Assembly (NCBI RefSeq): GCF_021134715.1 | Contig: NC_060025.1 | Span: forward strand, 7,006,001-7,070,000 | Source of the DNA: Daphnia pulex | Taxonomy: Eukaryota; Arthropoda; Branchiopoda; Diplostraca; Daphniidae | Direction: 5' to 3' | DNA length: 64,000 nt | Shown: in pieces, positions 38,280 through 52,154 of the stretch | Layout: the number at the start of each line of letters is the position of its first letter | Position numbering within the stretch: the stretch's first letter is position 1 | The notes under the pieces: generated by a model | Database searches by the model: none | Told to the model about the DNA's origin: nothing | The model's input: only the letters and a program-made list of their open reading frames with translations | Position numbers and translations under genes: made by a program

Positions 38280-41200
38280 AGCAGCAGCAGCCGAAAGTCG
38301 TCGTCGTCGTGAAAACGGATTCCACCGCTTTCACGAACTACCATCCGCCATTCAGAGTCATCTGTCATGAAGCAATCACGAACAAAAAGAAGAAAAAAAC
38401 ATTTTTCATTTTATTTTTTAATATTTTTAGAAAGGGTTTTTTATTTTTATTTTCTTTCTTTCTTTCCAAAACCGCATAAAGAGCAAACAATGCGGGGACG
38501 GCACGAAAAACGTTCGTTCATCACGCGACACGAGCCCCCCTCACCGAGCTCATGAGAGGAGGAGTAATGCGCCGTCACGTTCCAACCGTCTCGGTCCCAC
38601 CCTCAACTGTATTTTTTCTTCTTCTTCACCCATATTGTTGTTATTGTGTTCAGTTTTTCTACAGTCGGTCGGTTAAACGTTCGGAAATTGTTCTTCCAAT
38701 GATGAATTCTCCCGACTTCAACACCTTTTTTTGTTCTTTAAAACATTTACTCTCGCTTACATCGAAATGATTGCCTTACACATTTGGACGCACGACGAGG
38801 GTTCTCTAGTCTAATCATTCAAATGCGCAAAGGGGAAAAAACGGCGGGAAAGTTTGACCGGTTGTGTGCCCGTATTCGGTTTTTCTATATCCATCAAATG
38901 CGTGACACTCGCTATATAGGAAGCGCGTGAAAATTGTTCGTGAAAAAAACAAAAACAACTGTGATTTCATCCCGCATGTGTCCGCGTGATTAGATACTCT
39001 CCCCCTCCTGGGTTATTTTATATTTTTTCGTGCCACCTCATAAGGGAGTTACACACACACACAGTAGAAAGGCTATGAACTTTTGACATTTGGTTGGTAC
39101 TACTATCCGCTGTGTGGAAAAAAAGTGGGTCACCTGGAATACAACCGCCGCTGACTCCGCACTCATAGCACTCCACCAATCTGTGTCACACATAGACACA
39201 GATGGGCAGTGCAGCTCAACCGCACGAAAAAAATAAAAACGACGTCGCCCGTCTTTCCTAACGTTAAAATCGATCGTACGCACAATGGCTAACACAAAAC
39301 TAATAACCTGTTCACCGGCCGGACTTTCTCTCTGGAAGGGAGAAGCTTCGGCTGGCCACTTTCACGCGGGTCCGTCATAATTCATGGGTAAATAATTAAA
39401 CGGAGAGAAAGTCGTCAGCTTTTACCGTCTTCTTATCAACTTAACTGTTTTTTGTGTTATTTTTTTTCGCTCGCCGGAAATCGTTCGAGGTTGCACGGGT
39501 CGTTCGACCTTTTTACACACGTAACCCTTTTCCCGTTCACCTTGTGGCAATTCGTCACACAATGACAATTCCCACATCGACTTTGAAACGGGAGAAAGAA
39601 ACAAAATAGATTTTTTTCGAGATGCGTGCGCAGGTTTTTCATGAACCGGTTGGTTGGCTTCAATCCGGTGAGATTTTTTAAGGGTTTCCCTCTTATCCAT
39701 CGAATCAAAAATATTTTTAATGCCCCAACAAGATTGTTGTTACTCTAACCTTAATGACACCCTCATAGTAGTTGTTGTTGTTTCTCATCGGAAATTAATT
39801 TTCCCGATAGTGCACGATCGGCCATAAAAATTTACTTGCCGACTACTACTACTACTACCAATCGAGTTCAGCGAAGAAAAAGTTTTTTCTAGACGATGGG
39901 GGGGATAAAGAGAGAGTAGCAATGGCACAATCACGAGATGATGTTCTCTGATGAAAGTTCATTGTTCCAACAATCAAGGCGCAAAAACAAAACAAAAGTT
40001 TTTATGTGAAAAACCGGAATAACTCTGATGGAACGTTGGTGAGAAAATAATACGTATAACATGTACACATCTCTCGATAAGTTTAACGAACGGGGGAGGT
40101 CTTCCAAGGTTGCATTGTGGGAACTACTTTTTTTTAGATATTAACGAAATAAAAATGAAAGATTCTATTTGTTTGTTTTGGTGAATCACGCCGATTCATT
40201 TCGCAACTGACGGATATTTCCACTCGAATCGACATGAGGGTCTGTTTAGAAAGGCATAATAGAAAAAGTATCAACGTTGGTTCACAAACATTGAACGACG
40301 TTGTTTCTACTGGTGAACTCGTCGAGATTGAATCGATATTTCTGATTGAACTTGAGTAGTAGCTAACGAATTCAAATGAAAAATGTTGCCAAGGTAACGT
40401 GAAAAAGAGAAAAAAATCAGTTGCCTCTTGCGACATGTGTGCAATAAAACGAAAATATCTCGAGGCCATGCCCGAAAGCAATTGATTCAATAACGAGTTC
40501 CTCATCATCATTCAATGGCGAAAAAAGTTTTTAACCTTACCACCACTCGTCTGACGTTCATATCCACTGGCGTCTCACTTTAAAGTTGGCTAAATCAAAA
40601 CTTTACCACTAAATTATAATATTTTTGGGTTGGAGAGAAATCACACACAAAACACACACACACACACTTTTTCTTAACGTTAAAAACGTTTCACTTGGAC
40701 GTGGGTCTTCAGATGCGACTACACACACTGCAAGAACGAAAATGAAACCACCAGGTGGGGTTCTAGACTTGTAAACTTCGACTGCGAGAGCCCCAACGGA
40801 AAAAAGGGGAGGGTAAGGAAGATGCAGAGAGAGGGGGGGGAGGGTACGAAAGGAAGTTGGAAAAGGAAATCCATTGATGAAAACGAGAGAATGAGAGAAA
40901 CCACGCTGTTTGGCTTCTCCCTTAGGGGGGTGAAACAGTCTGGTAGCCGCATGGCTTTCAGCTTGGCGCGTCGTCTGCTTATTTATACTACGCGCCAAAT
41001 TTCGACGGCTAGCTGCTTTACATTTCTTTCTAACGACCATGAAAATGATTCATCAAGAAAAACTTCTTTTTTCTGTGTGTTAAAAATCAAGTAATAAAAA
41101 TGTAAGGAAATGAAGAAATGAACAATGTGGCTGTCGCTTGTTCGGTAACGGTCTCCAAGGTTTTGAATTTCAAACAAGAGTGTGTGTATGCCCGTCATGT

Positions 41201-42706
41201 CACACCTGCCTTCTTATATGACAAATAACGGCCGGCCCAAAAACTGTGTGTAGTAGGTTGCAGCCTACAAAGTTATACAATCATTCCAATATAGTTGAAG
41301 CTAATTTGGCAGCAGACGTTGGACGTTATTATATAGGAGGGGCGCCATATGTTTTATGGATGTGGCGCGGCCAAAGGTTCACCTCGGTGGCACACAAAAA
41401 TTGGGTAGGCCTTTAACGTTGGTTGTTTTTAATTGGAAAGGGCATCGTTTGTCAAAAGTAACTATTCGCGCCATAATTCAAAAACTTGCGAGAGAATGTC
41501 CTAATTGAGTGATTTACGGACCACACGCTTTATTACGACCTTTCCTCCAGTCACGCTCGGCGTTCAAAAAATGAAATCATTGAGAGAGTCAAAACGATAT
41601 AATCTTGGTATAACATGAGCTGAAATTCTTGTTGTTGTTGTTGTGAAAGTTTTAAACAACAACCAAAAAATGGTCTGTAGAAAAAATGTTCACGAGCGTG
41701 ATTCAATGCACATCCCACGCCTCTAATGAATATTAATTAAAAGGCTCTCGACCAATGGGCAAAGACGGACATTGCTTTGCATTAACGAGCCATTAAAAAG
41801 AAAAAAATCTCATGGATATCGATATTCTATGGCCAATGAATGTTGGAAAACACAAGGAACATTATTTTTTGAAGAAGAAATGGACATGATGGTCATCAAC
41901 TCGCAGCAGTCAACTTTTGTTTTTTTCAAAAGTTATAACAATAATAATTTGCATTTTCCACATGTAACATCCATCACAATTGATTCGGCTCATTGGGGCG
42001 ATGATTGAGTCGTTTTTAATAAAGAACCACAGCAAGCAGCGCGCGGGATATTTCAAAATTTCGATTGCGCAGAAATTATATTTACCTTATAGCAACTTAC
42101 GTAAATAAGTGTTGGGAAACATCGAGTAATAATTCAAATTGATGGTTTTATTCCGCTCCATCCAAGCGCGTCTTACATCAAAAGAAACGGAATTAAACTT
42201 TTTTTTTTTTCTGTTTATTATTATTCTCTCTGGTGTGTGCACAAAAGAAACACCCTCGGCCCCTCTACTATACTATAATCCGACCGTTAAAAACTTTCGA
42301 CTCGGCTCATCTCGGATTACCAGACCCTGGCACACACACATATAGCCTTGAACATTAAGTTATATGGACGAATATGTGAAATACGAGTGTGTGTGCCGCG
42401 ATTGAAATCGACTCAGAGAGAGAGAGTGAAAGGTGCGGGTATATGGTTCCACATGGACAAGTTCCAGTCATCATTCAAAGAAAAAATCTTTTTTTTTCTT
42501 TTGGACATTCAAAAATTGCCCATAGATTAAAAAACCGGCCAGAGATTATGGCGCCTATTTTTTTATGATACAACCGTCATTAATATGTTTTTTTTTTCCT
42601 TTTTTAAATTTTTATTAAATAAAATTGTTGTTGTTTCTTTTTACAGAATTTTTTTTTTGTTGCGAGAGTAACTGTACAATTGTTGTGTTTCGTGCTCAAC
42701 CTGTTT
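38280..42706. other. Intergenic region upstream of RapGEF
   Basis: The left edge should contain the main RapGEF promoter and 5' UTR. The rest is low-complexity sequence with several CA/TG and poly-A/T tracts. The ORFs here are antisense or low-complexity and none resembles a known family. No gene seen. Confidence 0.5.
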
Positions 42707-43693
42707 TCATTTTTTACCCCAAGCGCCGCGACGGATGTAGGGCAAAGGTCCAGCTAGCGCCGCTAAAATAGCTTCGGCGTCGTCGGTTGATGCACCTGAT
42801 GTGATAAGACTACTTTCATCTTCTTTATTCTGCTGGCCGTTGGCGTTTTTCGAATAGATTTTCCTGACGCGGCCGTTTTTGAATTCGGTAAGCTCTTCCA
42901 GCGGGAATCCCATCTCGATCAAAGCGTCTTCCAGCAAACTGAAAAAAAAGGGAGAAGAAAAAAAAGAACGATTACGTCAAGGTGATGGCTTTCGATTAGG
43001 CGATGAAACGCGTGAAAAACCCAAACCAGAATATAAATCATTTGAAATTCAAATCTTTAAAAAAAATTTATATATACTTTCTACCGAAAAAAAAATTGTT
43101 TGAATTTCAAATTCGTCTAAAAATGTTTAAACAGTTGTAGATGTTTTGGTTGTGGATATTTGGTAAATATATATCCACAAATGGAGGGATATTCATCACA
43201 AGTTTATACTATATACCGGCGACTATTGACGCCTTGCTGGACAGCTTCAGCTTCGGGTAGAATCTGATAAACTTCGTCTTTGCCTTCGGGATCTTTGCTG
43301 GTCGGCGAGAAAATGGGAGCCGAAGCGTAGAGGATTGCCATTCCGCCGGGAAGCTGGGAAACTTTTCTCGATCGGTCCATCTCTTCGTAAACGTCGTTGC
43401 TCTGACCATCCATCGCCTCCGGTGGACTCTTCCTAATAATATTATTATAATGATGGGAAAATTCTCAGTTAGGTATTATATTTATCATTTGACTGTAACC
43501 AATAACATATATCCGGGAATTGGAGCGTGACTCTCACCTTAGTTTTCCTAGAGGTAAATATCCTTGTCCATTGGCCAGCGTCGTTAGCACCAAAAGAATT
43601 GCCAATGCGGAGTAAAAATTCATCTAAAAGGATTGGAAATAGGAATATTTATTCGGAAAATTGTTAAATTATGAAATGTGTCGATCCTACCAT
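42707..43693 (-). CDS. Small secreted protein with features of an amidated-peptide precursor
   Basis: Four exons (43691-43693, 43538-43623, 43217-43432, 42707-42938) give 178 residues. The first coding exon carries only ATG, spliced to a second ATG, a layout common in arthropod secreted-protein genes. Residues 1-21 form a signal peptide (NFYSALAILLVLTTLANG). The mature part has no cysteine. It has three basic cleavage-like sites: SRR at 100-102, VRK at 126-128, and RR at 171-172. It ends GAWGKK, and a Gly followed by dibasic residues is the classical signal for C-terminal amidation. Other stretches are LPGGMAILYASAPIFS, ILAALAGPLPYI and MGFPLEELTEF. I recognise no known family. A neuropeptide or peptide-hormone precursor is inference; a structural secreted protein is the alternative. 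Confidence 0.75.
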
Positions 43694-43756
43694 TTTGGAT
43701 GCTGTTCGCTATGTTGATTTTGTAACTGTGATATCGGACCGTTGGCTGCTCGGCCA

Positions 43757-43764
43757 TATTTATA
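43757..43764 (-). promoter_or_regulatory. TATA box of the small secreted-protein gene
   Basis: TATAAATA on the minus strand lies about 30 bases ahead of a TCACAGTT initiator-like sequence and about 65 bases ahead of the start codon. The spacing fits a TATA-driven promoter. Confidence 0.6.
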
Positions 43765-45798
43765 GCAAGTCGCGGGACTAGACGTTGCGCGGAAGATGGG
43801 GAAAACCTTCGGCCGGGAGCCATCGGAAGTGCCTTCACCAATCGGCATCGAGCCGGAAGTTTGCGACGGAGAAGACTCGGGGTGTGAAGAAGACAACAAC
43901 AGTTTGGCCATGAATATGTATACCTATATTCGGCCTTGCCGACGACGACGTTTTTGATAGTTGATGAGCAATCACACTCGTTATCCTTGGCCGATTAATC
44001 CGGCTTCCGCCTGCTACTCTACGCACACACTTTTCTTATATAGCTGTTTATGCATATGCACACAAAAGAGCCGATCGTGTCTTTATGGCATTAAGGCCAG
44101 CCGGCCGGCAATGCCACAGCAAGTGTTGACGGTATAGTTTGATGGGGGGAAAAAAACAACTTGACGACGTCATTTATTGACCAAGAAGTACTTGAAATTA
44201 TGGTAATTAAACGTATGCAAGACGTCTAACCAATTTTCATGGGAAATTCCGCCGCTGCTGGAAGAGAAAAAAAGGATTGCCGGTTTTTTAGGGAAAAAGG
44301 GAAAAACCATTTAGACTCGCTTGACGTGTGCGCTGTGTATATAATATAACGAAACAAATCTCCGATATGGTAGGATTGGTCTTGACCCAAATTTAAATGG
44401 TGTGGGAGCGCTATAGGATATTCGATTCCATAGTCTACACGCACCTATACATGGTCAGCACCACTAGGAATGTTTAACTCCAAAAACCTTGAACAGCAGA
44501 GAGCTGTAAACGGTTATTACATTTCGTATGCCTAAAAAAAGTCTTATTGCGTAACTTATTGACTATAGGAAATTTGTTTTTAAAAACCTTCCGGGAGATT
44601 TGAACGCTCACATGTGTGACTAAACATTTTTGAAAAAAAAATCTTTGGCTGGTGTCCTATTCATTCGTTTAGCATAGAGACCCATAATCCACGTGCTGCT
44701 CATATAATACAACGTAATCACGATAGCGTGAATGATTTTTTTTTTTTTTTCATAAAACTATAATAATGTCATCATCATTGCTGCGTCACGCTTTTCATGC
44801 CAAAAGGAAACAATGGGCCACGCAATTATTAAATTTTTTGAGCGAAGCAAATTTTTTGATCAGATCATATTTTGCAGTTAATTACGTAGACACACAGAGT
44901 AAATTTCCCAAAGGTTCGAGGCTACATATGAGTGAAAGTTTTTGTTATACATATATATTTTTTTTTAAATCAGTGATTGTGTTGGCTTGTAGGTGACGGA
45001 CGGATCTAATTTATATTGACACGCGGGAAACTTGTATTTATACATTTATATCTTTAAACGTGTTAAGAGAGAGATTGGTGTTGCGCTTATTTCGCTATCG
45101 TGGAACGGTTCCAAGTTAAGGTTTTGGTGTTTGATCATCAAGTACAACTTGGGTTTACATTTGACTCTTTTGGGTGTGGCGCAATAATATACTACACAGC
45201 TGATGGATTATGTAGGCCACACCCGTCAACCGCGAAACGACAGCTATTCATTTCTGGTCGGGAGCGGGAAAAGCACATAGCTCTCAGCATTGACACTGTC
45301 TCCGATGAATCTCTCTTTTTTTCTGGTCAAATGAAATATCTCTTTGACATAATGTCAGTGCATTTGTTATTCATGAGAAGCTAGCTGCTAGAGTGGGCCG
45401 GCTACTTTCCTATAATATAATAGCCCTAACCGATGTTTCCATCGTCGTTTTTTTTCTTCTTCTAAAAGGAGATAGGCATCTCACGCCAGGTGACGTTGAA
45501 CACAAAAAACCAGGCATAGATGGAGGAGGACCAGTATATAATAATGTCTACATAATATTCGTGAATAACACACAGCTGTCGACTCATGCGGGACAACTCC
45601 TTTTTTTTTATTTAAGTGTGGGTGGGCGGTTACGCCTTGTCTAGACTCTACTAACGCTCAATAGATGGCAATGAGTAGACGAAATTCGAGTTTTATATTA
45701 TTGAGGAGCTAATAAATAAATAAATTCACGCACGAAAAATGATTGCATGTTAAAGAACAAATTCAGCGGTAGGTATATGTACGTTCTGGGAATTCTGA
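43765..45798. other. Intergenic between the two secreted-protein genes
   Basis: Mostly AT-rich with TATA-like and poly-T runs. Frames at 43835-45644 show no recognisable domains. No gene seen. Confidence 0.45.
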
Positions 45799-47177
45799 TC
45801 ATTGCAATTCCGGCTCTGATTTATTCCCGTATTTGTCCCAAGGCGATGCGATGGGCAGCCAATCCTCGTCCAGCGACGTGATGATGTTGGCCGTCATCGT
45901 TTGCTGGCGGTCGTGATCTCCGCTCACCTGCGGAAATGGTTGGTAACCGGACGATTTGGACCTGAACGATTGGTTTGTTCGCGAAAGATACGGATCGAAA
46001 TTGATCGTGGTCTGCGATCCGATAATGATGTCGTCATCGTCTTTCGACGCCGGATGAGTCATTTGCTGGTCGCCCGCGCTGGCCGACGCCGTCGGGTGTT
46101 GTTCTTCTCCTCCTGCCAGTCGCGTTTCGTTCATCCCCAGATACAAGTACGTCAGGTAATCGTTCCCGTCCAATTCCATACTCAGAAAATTTGGCCCATC
46201 TTCCGACATCATCTGTGACGGATCGGATTCTTCCGGAGGAGATTTAACGGCAGGAAGAATCGTCGCAGGATCTGGTTGCCTGTTAAATTTTTAAAACGTA
46301 AGTACCATCTAGCGGTTAAAATGTAAATTATTGTCAGCGCCATCTAGCGGTGGATTACCTAATCAATTGAATTTGGCCGTTTTGTCGCTGATGATTGCTG
46401 GTTGGTTGTTTATTGTGCGGATAGGGAATGTTTGTGGGCATATTAACGGTCTGAAATTGATGGTTGAGATGTTGTTTCAACGGCTGCTGCTGCTGCTGCT
46501 GCCGTTTGGCGTGATGGAATGTCCCGGGATTATTATTACCGCCCGCAAAAGCTATATTGAGAGAGAGAGACGATCCGCGCGTTCATAACATCAAAGAGGG
46601 GTGGACTGAAACAAAAAAAGCTATATACATGTCAAGATATTGAATTACCACCGAGATGATTGTTGTTGGAAACGGGAGCCGGACGAGGTGGGTGGCGTCC
46701 ATTGGAATTTCGTATTATGAAACCTTGTTGTTTGAGTTGTTGCTGTTGTTGTTGAGACTGCTGGAGACGGCGGTGCGGTAGAGGATAATAACGATTCCGA
46801 AGGGTTGCTAGTGGCCGACGTTGATCAGACTTGAGATAAATCCCATTGGGTTGATCGTTTCTCATCAAAGGCCTGCCAATTCCGCCGTTCTTAATGGCTC
46901 CGAGAGGCTGAGGCAGCAGCAGCAAATGACCAGTCTGGACTCCATCCATTCCGGAATACATCAGCTTTAACCGACCGAGAGATAGTACGCGGAAAAAAAA
47001 GAAAAGGTCAATTTTTTCGGAGAAAAACACCGTCATTAAAGTTCCAGACAGAAATGATAAAAATTTCAATAGACATATTTATACACAGATATTTAGGCTA
47101 AAAGGTTGTGTGTCTATACGTGTGTGTGTACCTACCATCATAAGGAAGCAGCAGAAGAGGTAGTAAGTCACTTCCAT
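45799..47177 (-). CDS. Glutamine-rich secreted protein of unknown function
   Basis: Four exons (47136-47177, 46649-46964, 46359-46551, 45799-46279) join in frame to 343 residues. The start MEVTYYLFCCFLMMLMYS is a clear signal peptide, split by the first intron. The mature protein carries polyglutamine runs (QQSQQQQQQLKQQ-type and KRQQQQQQPLKQ), proline- and asparagine-rich stretches, and an acidic C-terminal half. That half contains NFLSMELDGNDYLTYLYLGM and KDDDDIIIGSQTTINFDPYL. Basic pairs such as QRRP, HRRL and AKRQ could be processing sites, but no Gly-basic amidation signal stands out. After the signal peptide there is no cysteine. I do not recognise the family. Confidence 0.7.
46305..46350 (+). 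promoter_or_regulatory. Pair of CTCF-like motifs in an intron
   Basis: CCATCTAGCGG at 46305-46315 and GCGCCATCTAGCGG at 46337-46350 lie 21 bases apart, in the same orientation. They sit at the end of the intron between the third and fourth exons of the secreted-protein gene; the second copy matches the CTCF core best. Confidence 0.45.
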
Positions 47178-50100
47178 CCTGGCCAATCTCAACTCGGTCA
47201 ATGAGAGAGAGGCTGGATGGCTGGCGCTATATTAAAAAAGATATGGTCAAAGACCTTTTAAAAAGTCCCATCGCTTGTTTTTATCCATTTCAATCCTCCG
47301 TTAACACGAAAATCTTTTGACTTCCGGACAGAATGACGCGCTCCGATTGCTTTCAGAAAAAAATTCTTTGAGCGAAAAAATGTTTTGAATCGTCATATTT
47401 ATTTTTAATAGGTTATTGTTTGAATTTTTTTAGCTTAACGGGTTTTTCTTTTGAAGAAAAACAAAAGAAATTTGTGATTGTGTCGGAACGGTTTGGATAT
47501 TATATAAAAATCTTTCCCATTTTTCAATGTCGCCGTCACGACGAGCGATTTGTCCCTGGCTGGTTGTGTAATATAGGATGAGAGAATGATGAGGTAGAAC
47601 TGTATCAAATGGAGAAGAGCCGGACGTGGCCATATATTATACGTAGCTAGAAGAAAGAGATGAACTCGACTCTTTTGTTGAGATGATTCTTCCCAGACCA
47701 ATTTGGAGAAAAGAAGAAGAAGAGAAATGGCTCAATTCGTCGTCGACTGCAGCAACAAATAGAGAAATATATATATACAAGACAATGATGCATGAAATTA
47801 GGGATCTTTGTGTGGGAAAGGTCAATCTTAACTCATATCTGAACTTATATAAGAACAGGAGAGAGAGAAAAATAAGAACTGGTTGGTATATTATATCTGT
47901 GAACTGTGGGAAAAACCTGCGGGCGCTTGCATTTGGTAGAGTGGCACCCACTCGGTCTATTATAGATGTAACAGCACACACATGTGTGTTGTGTGTGAGA
48001 GTTTGGAAATATGCAATGAGTCATGCGTGTGTTGTTCTTTGCATCCTTCTCTCTCGCGCCTGGCTGGACAAAACGGCGAAAGCGTCAGCTTCCGTTTTGG
48101 CCCATTCAAAAATTGTCCTGGAATTTCTTTCTTTCTTTCTTATATATTCAGACTTTTTCGACATAATCGACATTCCGCGCTGAATGGTTCAGAAGCTCTC
48201 GGCGCGCTCATTCAAACGTAAAACCCCGTTGACACCCGATGCAGTTGGCTGAATGGATTTGTAGTGACTTGAAACTCGCGCTCTTATTGTGTCCTCCAAA
48301 CTATTATTATAATAGTTTTGTTATTCCGATTTCACTATATAAGCCTGAATAATAGATGCTGTGTGTTGTCCAGTATCCAGGAATGTTGCGGAAAACATTC
48401 CTGCGGTGAACTATGCGAACGCCATCTTGAACCCCCCACTGCTGCTGGATGGCCGGAGAAAAATAGCCCCAACCTTTTTTTCTCACACTGGGAATAATAT
48501 AACAAGAGACAAAAAAAAGTATATCTAGATTAAAAGGGGGGTTTTAAAAGGTGGACAGTAGGGGGTGTATACAAGGCGATGACAGACCATCAAACTGTAT
48601 TTTTCTCTTGGCTTTTTAAAAGAGGAATTGACTCTTTTTAAAAGTCACTTTAACATGTGTGTGCGTAGTATAGCGCAGCATCAATTTTTTCGGGCGCCTC
48701 GCATCTTTTTCTGAAAAGAGTCGAGTCTGTGTCTGCACAATAACAAAGAGAAGAAGAAATCTTTTTTCTAGAGAAGATTGTCCAGATAGACAGACAGAGA
48801 AGAGTGTCTAGCACTTTGGCTTTTTTTCTTTCTTCTTCCATGGAGTCACCAACGGTAAGAAGACATTCACTATCAAAAGAGTCACTTCGTGACGTCCATT
48901 AGCACACTACTGCTGAAAGTACATCATCGTCCACAAAAGTGTTTTTTTTTCCTCCTCCTCCCTTCTGGTTGCTGGTTTTAATATAAAAAGAATCCTATTA
49001 AAAAGAAAAAAAAAATAATGTGTGTGTGTATAAATACACATTAAGCCTATGAGAGAGACGGTTGTTGGGAGATAAACAATAATCTTCGTGAGGTGCTTAA
49101 AAACTTTTTCTTTCTTATTTTTTTCCTCCCCCCGAACAAAAAAAAACAACTGACGATAATTTAGTCGGAAAACCAAACAAGCCTCTCGTCTTAACTCACC
49201 TGGAAAATAATAATAATAACCCAACACATTTAAAAAAACAAATAAAGATTTTTTGTAAAAATAAATTTTTTAGGTTTTATTGCAGCGCGAAAATACAAAA
49301 CGTTTTTCTGTTCCAGCCCAGAAAATTTTAAACATCAACTTTAAATATATGTAGGTGATATTTCGGTGTAAAAATAAAAGTGAACTTTTATTTAAAAAAG
49401 TCCGGTAACGCTCGTTAAAATGGGTAGAGAGAAAAAGCCCAACTTTGGTCATCATCTTCTTCTTTTTTATTTTATGACTTTTGAAATGTTGTTTCTTTTT
49501 CTCCTGAAAGGGTGGTGCTCTGCTCTGTGCTGTGTGTGTTGCAGCACATACTATATTCCAGACACGACCGTATATACGTAATATACCTTTACCCCGTGGT
49601 GGTTTTTGGGTTGATAGGGTTAGCGGGGTCACGTTCTTTTTTTACTTTCGCTGAGAACTCCATGGCAGCTCTAGTCTCTTGTGTATACGTCATCGTGAAC
49701 ATGTTGAAGAACAAAATGTTTTCTTTTTTTTAGCCGCAGCAGGAAACGTCTAACAGCATCACAAATTTGAAATTTCCTCTCCTAACAAAATATTCACGAC
49801 GTGTATATAACTCTGTGTGTCGGTTGATTGAATATATTTTTCTATACCAGCAGGACTTACAGTATTTGAGCATGAAGAAAAAAGAAAACCAGTTTGTATT
49901 TTTTGTTTTTTAAATAAGAAAATTGTGTGTAAAATAATCAAAGGTAAAATACGGTACACGTTCACAACACTTTAGGATATATGCGCGCCCAGCTCTTTCA
50001 CGCAGAGAGCGTGATCTGGACCTTGTCATTATAGTTTCCTTTTTTCTTCTTATCGAACTGTTAATAATGAATCGAGCATGACGCGGTCCATACTACTACT

Positions 50101-52123
50101 ATCCATCCAGTTTGTTATTATCCGCGTCTGTATAATCTGCAACACGAAAATAATGGTCCCGTGAGCGCGCGCGTCCAAATCTCACGTGATAGATGGGCGA
50201 GCTTATATAATATCAAAAAGGCGAAACCACCAGTAGCCAAAAAATATACTATATAGAATGTATTATCTTCTCGGCGATCAGATTTTTCTTATTCGTCCAT
50301 CATATTATAATAATTTTTTAAAATTACGTCTTATATGAGGGGGGATTGTTCAACGACCTCCATTGGTACCAGAGGCGATTTCCAGTCACGTGCTGAACCC
50401 CGAAAATGTTTTATTTCGACCATCTGCGATGAGAGCTACTGCGCTTCTTCTTCCATCATCTTCTTCTTCTGGGCAGCACGTACACAAGATGTAATAAACA
50501 TCTGTTGGAATCGAATAACCTTCTTTCAACCCCCCTATGGAGGGGGGATATCTACTTTTATCCTTCAAATTTATTTTTTAAACCTATCAAGATTGTGTCC
50601 CATCAAATTGATATAGCTACCGACCAATCAAACCGCAAGAAAATAATCTCAACTCAAATTTTTTAAAAAGAATGACCAGCAGACGATATATTTGGCTTCT
50701 GAGAGTCTCTCTATTCGTCGTTAGAATAATCATCGTGATTAGAATCTCTGGAAGAAAAACAAGAAAGGGGGGAAAATATATAATTGTGGCCAGCACACAT
50801 CATCCCACCACCCCACCAAGTACAAAAGGGGAGAAAGAAGAAGAAGGTGCTGGCGAAAAAGCATCCGGCCCGAGGGGGTCAAGCACACTGCTGCTATAAC
50901 TCAGGTGTGCTGCTGCCGTGCGTGTGTGTGTGTGTTGTACACAGAAGAAGAATAACAACCCAAGAGATGAGGAGGGGTTCTTTTTTTTCTCTTCTTCTTG
51001 CTAGACAGGTAAATAAAAAATTTCTTTCTTTTTTTCAAAGAAAAGTATAGACGGCCATCGTCTCTTTTGTCCTTGAGACAGGCCAATAGGGTTTTTCTTT
51101 TTTCTCTCCCCCCCAAACTTTTGTTAGTCTTACCTTTTCTTTCTTTTTTACCTGGTTCTTCTTTTCAACCCTCCCCAACCTCCTTCTCCCCACCACCCTC
51201 TTAAAATACCCGCCGGGCATTTTGACTATATCGCAGCGATGGCGCCACAGTCTATGTGGAAGAATCACACACCTTTGGCTGCTGGTGCTGCAGAAGAAGA
51301 AGTTTTTTCTCCGGAGGGTTTTTTAGCGCGCGCAACTTTTTCGGGGACTTTTAAATAAAATGCAAATATATATTTTATTTCGAATAAAAATAAAACATTG
51401 AAAAAGGAAGAAAAAAACTGGTTTGTTTTAAAAAGTTTAATCGCCAGGCGACATCTGTTGCTACAGGCGATACCTTCTGGTTTTTTATTTCATTCAAATC
51501 ATTCACATGTATGTGTACAGATAGAAAGAAATGTTTTGGTGATACCCAATGTAACTACACTATTGTTTTATAAATTTTTTTGTTGCTTATAAAAATCTGA
51601 AAACCCGTTTCGCAATCGAGAAAAAGGATAGACCGGAATATTCCACAGTCGGATGGTCACGCTCACATTCTTATTTTTTGTTTCTTTTCCCTTTTTCAAA
51701 TCCAATCGTGGCATTTCCGCCGACATGAACAACGACATGTTGAAAATCCCGCCGAAAACTGAACAAAAAATATAAAACTAAAAAACGTTTTTCCTATGAA
51801 AACCTTTTTTTATTTTACTTTTTATTTTAAGGGAAAAAATGGTAATTTAACATTAAGGAACCCAGGAGTCGGTTGCTGGGCGCCCCTGACAAGAGCACCT
51901 GTGTGTCTGGTTGGGAGGGAACCGCCTGAGGGTCACGTGACTCTGAAAGGGACGCAGGGGGCAGGAGGAGGAAAAAGAAGGAGGTGGGCGAGAAACAATC
52001 TCGGATAGGGGATTCTATACGATGCCCGTAGTTGACTGTCGACCGTCGTCTTGACCAGTTCACGTTCCCACACACTCTGAATCTTTCTCAACAGTTTCAC
52101 ACAAGCACACACGCTAGTTTTTC
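47178..52123. other. Long intergenic stretch
   Basis: About 5 kb of low-complexity, microsatellite-rich DNA. Reading frames on both strands are short, rich in K/F/S or poly-purine translation, and show no family signature. It should contain the promoter of the minus-strand secreted-protein gene at its left edge. No gene seen. Confidence 0.5.
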
Positions 52124-52131
52124 TATTTAAA
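52124..52131 (+). promoter_or_regulatory. TATA-like box ahead of a probable 5' exon
   Basis: TATTTAAA lies about 50 bases before ATGGATATTTCACG. That stretch ends in a GAG|GTAAGA donor at 52198. It suits a first exon of the downstream USP gene, but that link is inferred from order and strand only. Confidence 0.35.
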
Positions 52132-52154
52132 GTGCTCGACACATTTAACACCAT

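Noticed and set aside
47637-49632. Several ORFs of 100-166 residues in the 47.6-49.6 kb gene-poor stretch
   Set aside because: They are low-complexity translations (poly-K, F, S) on overlapping strands with no family motif or exon-like borders.
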